A program made the position numbers and the translations under genes. DNA of 37,154 bases, taken from positions 1 to 37,154 of the forward strand of contig JAZKEJ010000040.1 in assembly GCA_040387095.1 (NCBI GenBank). The letters run 5' to 3'. Below, piece by piece: positions 32,324 to 37,154 of this stretch; the stretch's first letter is position 1; each line of letters opens with the position of its first letter. Under the pieces are notes generated by a model, which was given only the letters and a program-made list of their open reading frames with translations, had not been told where the DNA came from and did no database searches. This DNA comes from Methylotenera_A sp040387095 (GTDB lineage Bacteria > Pseudomonadota > Gammaproteobacteria > Burkholderiales > Methylophilaceae).

Positions 32324-34402
32324 ATGACGACACTTAAAGAAGGCTTGCCCTATCCGAGAGGTGCAAATTTTGATGGCAAAGGAACGAATTTCGCGCTGTT
32401 TTCTGACCATGCAACTAGTGTAACGGTCTGTTTATTTAATGCTGAAGGCAGCTCTGAAACTGAGCGGATTCAGTTAAAAGAGTGCACTAACGGCATTTGG
32501 CATGGTTATCTTGAAAACGTTAAGCCAGGTCAACGTTACGGCTATCGTGTAGATGGTCCTTGGGATCCCGCGCAAGGTCAGCGCTTTAATGCCAATAAAT
32601 TATTGCTGGACCCTTATGCCAGAAAACTTTCTGGGGCAATTAAATGGGACGATTCACTTTATGGCTACACCATAAGTGATGCGCCAGACGCTGATTTGGT
32701 GATGGACAAGCGTGATAGTGCTGCGTTTATGCCAAAAGGCATTGTGATCGATTCGAGCGTTTTAGTAAAAGCAAAAAAACCGAATATTCGCTGGCCTAAA
32801 AGTGTGATTTACGAAGCGCATGTAAGAGGTTTAACCATGCAGCATCCGTTGATTCCCAACGATATTCGCGGTACGTTTGCGGCATTAAGCGATTCAGCTT
32901 TGATCAGTCATCTACAAAAAATTGGCGTGACGGCAATTGAGTTTTTACCGATTCACGCATTTACACAGGACCATTATTTACTAGAAAAAAACCTTACTAA
33001 TTATTGGGGCTACAACACACTGTCTTATTTTGCGCCAGAGCCGGCTTATATGGGTTCAGGTGAACTGGAAGAAATTGCCAGAACAGTTGATAGCCTGCAT
33101 GAAGCGGGCATTGAAGTGATTTTGGATGTGGTTTATAACCACACTTGCGAGGGCAATCATTTAGGCCCTACATTGTCTTGGAAAGGCATTGATAACCTGA
33201 GTTATTACAAAGAGCTGCCCGGTAATGCGCGCTTTTACGATAACTTAACCGGCTGTGGTAATGCATTGGATACATCGCATCCAAAAGTGATGCAAATGAT
33301 TATGGACAGTTTGCGTATGTGGGCGACTGTGTATGGAATCGATGGTTTCAGGTTTGATCTGGCGTTGACACTGGGCCGTAACGAAAACGGCTTTAACCGT
33401 GATCACGCCTTGTTTCATGCCATGCTGCAGGACCCAGTGCTTAGTCAATGCAAGTTGATTGCAGAGCCATGGGATGTTGGTCCAGGCGGTTTTCAATTGG
33501 GCTCGTTCCCACCAGGCTTTTCAGAATGGAATGGCGATTATCGCGACATCACGCGTGAATTCTGGACAGGAAAAGAAGGTTTGTTATCCAAATTTTCCAG
33601 TCGCTTTGCCGCTTCCAGTGATTTGTTTAATGAAAAAAATCGTCGTCCTTGGTCTAGCGTTAATTTTATCACCGCGCACGATGGCTTTACTTTGCATGAC
33701 TTGGTTACTTACAACGAAAAGCATAATGAAGCGAATGGCGAAGATAATAATGATGGCGCCAATGACAATCGTAGCTGGAATTGCGGTGAAGAAGGTGAAA
33801 CTGATTCGGCCGAAATTAATGCACTGCGTTCACAGCAAAAAAGAAATTTCCTGGCAACACTATTTTTATCGCAAGGTGTGCCTATGTTACTGGCGGGCGA
33901 TGAATTGAATAACTCGCAGTCGGGTAACAATAATACCTATTGCCAAAACAATGAAATCGGCTGGGTGAACTGGGACAACGTGGACGACGGTTTGGTGCAG
34001 TTTGTGGGGGATTTAGCCGCTTTACGCAAAAAATATAATGCGATTTCCAGAGCCGAGTTTTTAACAGGCAAACTAAATGAGCATGGTAATTCGGATGTTA
34101 CTTGGTTCAATGTGAATGGCGAAGTGATGACAGATGCGCACTGGAACGATCCAAACAATAAATCCATGGTAGTCAAATTTGCGCCTAGCCAAACTACTTG
34201 TGATAAAGACGAGCCTTCAATATTGGTGTTTATTAACGCTTCGCATGTGCCCATTGAGGCACAAATTCCTTGCAGTGATCAACATCACTGGAAGCCAGTG
34301 TTGAATTCGACACAACATGTCGATATTCATGAGTCGGATGAAATATTGCAGCTACAACCACGCTCTGTTTACGTATTTGAAGGTAAGCTAATCAAGAAAT
34401 AA
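32324..34402 (+). CDS. glgX: Glycogen debranching enzyme GlgX (GH13)
   Basis: GlgX hydrolyses alpha-1,6 branches of phosphorylase-limit glycogen. An N-terminal CBM48-like domain (about 5-155) precedes the GH13 barrel. Region I is D-V-V-Y-N-H (268-273), the nucleophile is D345 in G-F-R-F-D-L-A, the acid/base is E381 in I-A-E-P-W-D, and D453 is in T-A-H-D-G-F-T-L. The 692 aa is normal for isoamylase-type enzymes. AAGGA at 32311-32315 supports the ATG. No other glycogen gene is in the window. A strong terminator follows. Confidence 0.95.
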   Translation: MTTLKEGLPYPRGANFDGKGTNFALFSDHATSVTVCLFNAEGSSETERIQLKECTNGIWHGYLENVKPGQRYGYRVDGPWDPAQGQRFNANKLLLDPYARKLSGAIKWDDSLYGYTISDAPDADLVMDKRDSAAFMPKGIVIDSSVLVKAKKPNIRWPKSVIYEAHVRGLTMQHPLIPNDIRGTFAALSDSALISHLQKIGVTAIEFLPIHAFTQDHYLLEKNLTNYWGYNTLSYFAPEPAYMGSGELEEIARTVDSLHEAGIEVILDVVYNHTCEGNHLGPTLSWKGIDNLSYYKELPGNARFYDNLTGCGNALDTSHPKVMQMIMDSLRMWATVYGIDGFRFDLALTLGRNENGFNRDHALFHAMLQDPVLSQCKLIAEPWDVGPGGFQLGSFPPGFSEWNGDYRDITREFWTGKEGLLSKFSSRFAASSDLFNEKNRRPWSSVNFITAHDGFTLHDLVTYNEKHNEANGEDNNDGANDNRSWNCGEEGETDSAEINALRSQQKRNFLATLFLSQGVPMLLAGDELNNSQSGNNNTYCQNNEIGWVNWDNVDDGLVQFVGDLAALRKKYNAISRAEFLTGKLNEHGNSDVTWFNVNGEVMTDAHWNDPNNKSMVVKFAPSQTTCDKDEPSILVFINASHVPIEAQIPCSDQHHWKPVLNSTQHVDIHESDEILQLQPRSVYVFEGKLIKK

Positions 34403-34453
34403 CGTAGACAAAGGTTAATAAAGACAAAAGCTAGCTAAAAATGTCAATCAAGT

Positions 34454-34494
34454 AAAAAGCCAGTTAAACGATTTAGCGTTTTAGCTGGCTTTTT
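34454..34494. terminator. Bidirectional terminator between glgX and fpr
   Basis: An A5-GCCAG arm pairs with CTGGC-T5, and the stem continues with one bulge to a loop near 34471-34476. T-runs are available on both strands, so it can end glgX (plus) and fpr (minus). Confidence 0.85.
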
Positions 34495-34532
34495 CAAAAC
34501 TGTTTATTGCTTAGTTAAGCATATTTTTAGCT

Positions 34533-35309
34533 TTATTTTTCCACAAAAGCACGTTCAATCACATAATCGCCTGGCACGCCGATTCTAGGTGATTCAACAA
34601 AATTTCTAGCATCCAATAATGCCGAGGTATCCGCCAACATTTGGGGGCTGCCGCAAATCATTGCACGGTCATTTGCTGGGTCTAGTGGTGGCAAACCAAT
34701 ATCATCAAACAATTTACCAGAAGTGATTAAATCGGTTAATCTGCCTTGATTGCGGAAAGGTTCGCGCGTTACGGTTGGATAGTAAATTAACTTCTCGCGG
34801 ACTAACTCACCAAAAAATTCGTTATTTGGCAGCTCTTTTTCGATAAAGTCTGAATATGCCAGCTCGCTGACATGGCGCACACCATGAATCAGGATAACTT
34901 TTTCATATTTATCATAGACATCAATATCTTGAATCAAACTCATAAACGGTGCTAAACCCGTACCGGTTGATAGAAAATAAAGGTTTTTTGCCGGTTTTAA
35001 ATCGTGAATCACCAATGTGCCTGTTGGTTTGCGGCCAATCAAAATTTCATCGCCCACTTTTAAGTGCTGCAAGCGTGAGGTGAGCGGGCCATTGGCTACT
35101 TTAATGCTGAAAAATTCCAGATGCTCTTCGTAATTTGGACTGGCAACACTGTAAGCGCGTGCAAGTGGACGGCCTTCAACCTCAAGGCCAATCATCACAA
35201 ACTGACCATTTTCAAAGCGTAAACCTGCATCGCGGGTGGTTTTAAAACTAAAAAGTGTGTCGTTCCAGTGATGAACGCTTAACACGCGTTCGGTAGAGTA
35301 TTTGCTCAT
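34533..35309 (-). CDS. fpr: Ferredoxin-NADP reductase
   Basis: This cytoplasmic flavoenzyme exchanges electrons between NADP(H) and ferredoxin or flavodoxin. The FAD-binding R-A-Y-S-V-A-S (51-57) and the NADP-binding S-T-G-T-G-L-A-P-F near 115 are intact, followed by the I-H-G-V-R segment and M-I-C-G-S-P near the C-terminus. The end F-V-E-K is typical of the bacterial subclass I FPR. The 258 aa is normal. It lies 65 nt downstream of etfA on the same strand and might be co-transcribed. Confidence 0.94.
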   Translation of the reverse strand: MSKYSTERVLSVHHWNDTLFSFKTTRDAGLRFENGQFVMIGLEVEGRPLARAYSVASPNYEEHLEFFSIKVANGPLTSRLQHLKVGDEILIGRKPTGTLVIHDLKPAKNLYFLSTGTGLAPFMSLIQDIDVYDKYEKVILIHGVRHVSELAYSDFIEKELPNNEFFGELVREKLIYYPTVTREPFRNQGRLTDLITSGKLFDDIGLPPLDPANDRAMICGSPQMLADTSALLDARNFVESPRIGVPGDYVIERAFVEK

Positions 35310-35374
35310 AAGTTAATGTTTTCTAAAGGTAATATTCTTTATTAAATGTGTTTATTTGTCTTGGCTCGACACTG

Positions 35375-36304
35375 TTATGTTAACGCTGCTGTTAGTGTAG
35401 GCACTGCCTCAAAAAGATCCGCCACCAAGCCATAATCTGCTACCTGGAAAATGGGCGCATCGGGATCCTGATTAATCGCGACCACAATTTTACTATCTTT
35501 CATGCCGTAAGTGTGTTGAACGGCGCCAGAAACACCGATGGCGATGTAAAGTTCTGGTGCAACGACAACGCCTGTTTGACCCACCTGAATATCATTTGGC
35601 GCGTAACCTGCATCAACTGCGGCGCGTGTGGCGCCCAAAGCTGCGCCAAGTTTAGTCGCCAATGGTGATAATACTTCTTCAAATTTCTCGGCACTACCCA
35701 ACGATCTGCCACCAGATACGACTATTTTGGCAGAAGTAAGCGCGGGTCTATCTGACAGATTATGTGTTTCACTGATCCAGCGCGTTTTAGTGAAAGCGGC
35801 TGGTGCATCAATATGCACAATTTCAGTATTAGCGCCAATGCTGGCGGCAGCGAAGCTACTGCTGTGAATCGTCAGCACTTGGGTATGATCAATACTTTGA
35901 ATCAGATTATGTACATTTCCGGCATAACATGAGCGTGTGTAGGTGTTGTTTGCATGAATCGTCAATGCATCTGAAACCATCGCCACATCTAATAAAGCGC
36001 CTACACGCGGCAAAATATTGCGACTGTAAGAAGAGTGCGCCGCTAAAATCACTTGGTAATCTTTGGCGATTGACACGATTAAATTTGCCACGTCCTCCGC
36101 AAGCGCATGTGTGAAATGAGCCGCATTGGCGTGAAGAATACGTGTAACACCTGAAATTGACGCTGCTTTTTGCACAATGGCATCGTTGCCGCCTGCGATT
36201 AATAAGTCGATAGGTACTTGCCAAAATTGCGCAGCAGTGACTGCGTGTTGCACGGCTGGGCTAAGTTCTTTGCCATTATGTTCGGCTAAAATCAAAGTTT
36301 TCAT
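35375..36304 (-). CDS. etfA: Electron transfer flavoprotein alpha subunit
   Basis: EtfA binds FAD and, with EtfB, carries electrons from dehydrogenases to the respiratory chain. The N-terminal domain is Rossmann-like. The C-terminal FAD domain (about 190-309) has G-G-R-S-L-G-S, G-Q-T-G-V-V-V-A-P-E-L-Y-I-A-x-G-x-S-G-A-x-Q-H and the final N-x-D-P-x-A-P-I-F block. The 309 aa matches the short type. The start overlaps the etfB stop by 4 nt (36301-36304), fitting equimolar expression. Confidence 0.95.
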   Translation of the reverse strand: MKTLILAEHNGKELSPAVQHAVTAAQFWQVPIDLLIAGGNDAIVQKAASISGVTRILHANAAHFTHALAEDVANLIVSIAKDYQVILAAHSSYSRNILPRVGALLDVAMVSDALTIHANNTYTRSCYAGNVHNLIQSIDHTQVLTIHSSSFAAASIGANTEIVHIDAPAAFTKTRWISETHNLSDRPALTSAKIVVSGGRSLGSAEKFEEVLSPLATKLGAALGATRAAVDAGYAPNDIQVGQTGVVVAPELYIAIGVSGAVQHTYGMKDSKIVVAINQDPDAPIFQVADYGLVADLFEAVPTLTAALT

Positions 36305-37053
36305 AGCTGTATTCCCTCATGCGCGCGCAATTTGCTCAATAACTCTTCAATACTATTCACTTTGATGCCTGCTTTTCTAGCTGGCGGCTCAGTTACTTTT
36401 AATAAAGTTAAACGTGGTTGAATATTTAAATCTAAATCACTTGTGCTAATACTTTCAATCGGTTTTTTTCGCGCCATCATCAAGTTAGGCAGTTTTACAA
36501 AGCGCGGTTCATTTAAACGTAAATCCGCTGTAATCACGGCGGGTAAATCTAGGCTTAACGTTTCGGTACCGCCATCTACTTCGCGCGTCACAATCGCTTC
36601 GTTGCCTTCTAGTTTGATAGAAGATGCAAATGTCGCTTGCGGATAATCTAACAGTGCTGCCAACATTTGGCCCATTTGCCCAGCATCATCATCAATAGAC
36701 TGTTTACCCAAAATAACCAGATTCGCCTGTTCTCGCAACACAAGCGCTTTTAGCAATTTAGCCACACCCAAAGATTGCAGTTTTTCAGTGCTTTCTACTA
36801 AAATAGCGCGGTCTGCACCCATTGCCAGTGCGTGTCTTAATACATCATGATTGGCAGGCGAGCCAAATGAAACGGCGATAACTTCAGTTGCCTTGCCTTG
36901 TTCTTTTAAGCGCAAGGCTTCTTCAATCGCGTTTTCATCGAATGGATTCACGCCCATTTTTACGCCGGCAATGTCCACATCAGAACCATCTGGCTTGACA
37001 CGCACTTTAATGTTGTAATCAACCACTCGTTTGACTGCGACCAGTATTTTCAT
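36301..37053 (-). CDS. etfB: Electron transfer flavoprotein beta subunit
   Basis: EtfB binds AMP and docks on EtfA. The N-terminal V-K-R-V-V-D-Y-N, N-P-F-D-E-N-A-I-E-E-A-L-R-L-K and the signature region ending in A-R-K-K-P-I are all present. The 250 aa is usual. AAGGA precedes the ATG. It is the first gene of the etfBA pair. The upstream region contains a -10-like TATAAA and a long AT-rich inverted repeat at the window edge. Confidence 0.95.
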   Translation of the reverse strand: MKILVAVKRVVDYNIKVRVKPDGSDVDIAGVKMGVNPFDENAIEEALRLKEQGKATEVIAVSFGSPANHDVLRHALAMGADRAILVESTEKLQSLGVAKLLKALVLREQANLVILGKQSIDDDAGQMGQMLAALLDYPQATFASSIKLEGNEAIVTREVDGGTETLSLDLPAVITADLRLNEPRFVKLPNLMMARKKPIESISTSDLDLNIQPRLTLLKVTEPPARKAGIKVNSIEELLSKLRAHEGIQL

Positions 37054-37121
37054 AGCTGCTTCCTTAACAATTAACGCGTATTTTATAGTAAAATCAACTA
37101 TATGTTAAATGGATTATAGTG

Positions 37122-37154
37122 ATTATATATATCTGTAATATAGATATATATAAT
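37122..37154. repeat. Perfect 13-bp AT-rich inverted repeat upstream of etfB
   Basis: ATTATATATATCT (37122-37134) and its exact complement (37142-37154) flank a seven-base spacer, about 70 bases before the etfB start. It reaches the last base of the window and may extend further. It could be an operator or part of a terminator of the next gene; neither can be decided here. Confidence 0.55.

Noticed and set aside
1..37154. CRISPR arrays, insertion sequences, toxin-antitoxin pairs, known riboswitch classes
   Set aside because: No regularly spaced repeats, transposase-like proteins, toxin-antitoxin pairs or recognisable riboswitch cores were seen by eye. A covariance-model scan could still find weak RNAs.

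Overview
The window looks like a chromosome segment from a moderately AT-rich betaproteobacterium, most likely a methylotroph of the Methylophilaceae (Methylotenera/Methylophilus type). This rests on the pssA-leuA neighbourhood, a YpjD/CcsA-like gene divergent from ffh, EtfBA beside a ferredoxin-NADP reductase, and the general look of the proteins. No 16S rRNA or strict marker is present, so the placement is an inference.

Left core block (1-6.96 kb): pssA, leuA with a previously uncalled Leu-rich leader peptide in front of it, a YedA-like EamA exporter, a HAD-IB phosphatase, a YpjD-like membrane protein, ffh, and tRNA-Lys(UUU) with its own promoter and terminator.

Glycan island (6.96-22.98 kb): one plus-strand GT2 gene, then twelve minus-strand genes. 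Read in their transcription direction from 22.9 kb down to 8.1 kb these are: ABC-2 permease (Wzm), APS kinase (CysC), ABC ATPase with a Wzt C-terminal domain, a small SAM methyltransferase, a PAPS-dependent carbohydrate sulfotransferase, a GT4-RgpF fusion, an NAD-dependent sugar epimerase, and a two-domain GT2. After a gap of about 0.47 kb come a GT-C-like membrane protein, another SAM methyltransferase, a polyprenyl-phosphate-type GT2 and a small SMR-like flippase candidate. The genes from the permease to the two-domain GT2 are almost all overlapped by 4-17 nt. The simplest reading is an ABC-transporter-exported polysaccharide that is sulfated with PAPS made by the locus's own APS kinase, plus a Gtr-like three-component module that decorates a glycan in the periplasm. 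The island is compositionally mosaic, contains the 3' scrap of a decayed glycosyltransferase gene, and is bounded by two near-identical terminator sequences. One of these lies orphaned between divergent genes.

Right core block (23-37 kb): a YihY/BrkB membrane protein, a PA2169-family four-helix protein, a small exported protein with two copies of a 26-residue repeat, an HPP-CBS membrane protein, galE, a short hypothetical, a MOSC protein, a DEDDh exonuclease-GIY-YIG fusion, recQ, glgX, fpr and etfBA. Several good Rho-independent terminators punctuate this block.

The most interesting items are the self-supplied sulfated-glycan export locus, the Leu-rich leader ORF with a possibly leaderless start, and the evidence of gene turnover inside the island. 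No CRISPR array, insertion sequence or integrase was seen.
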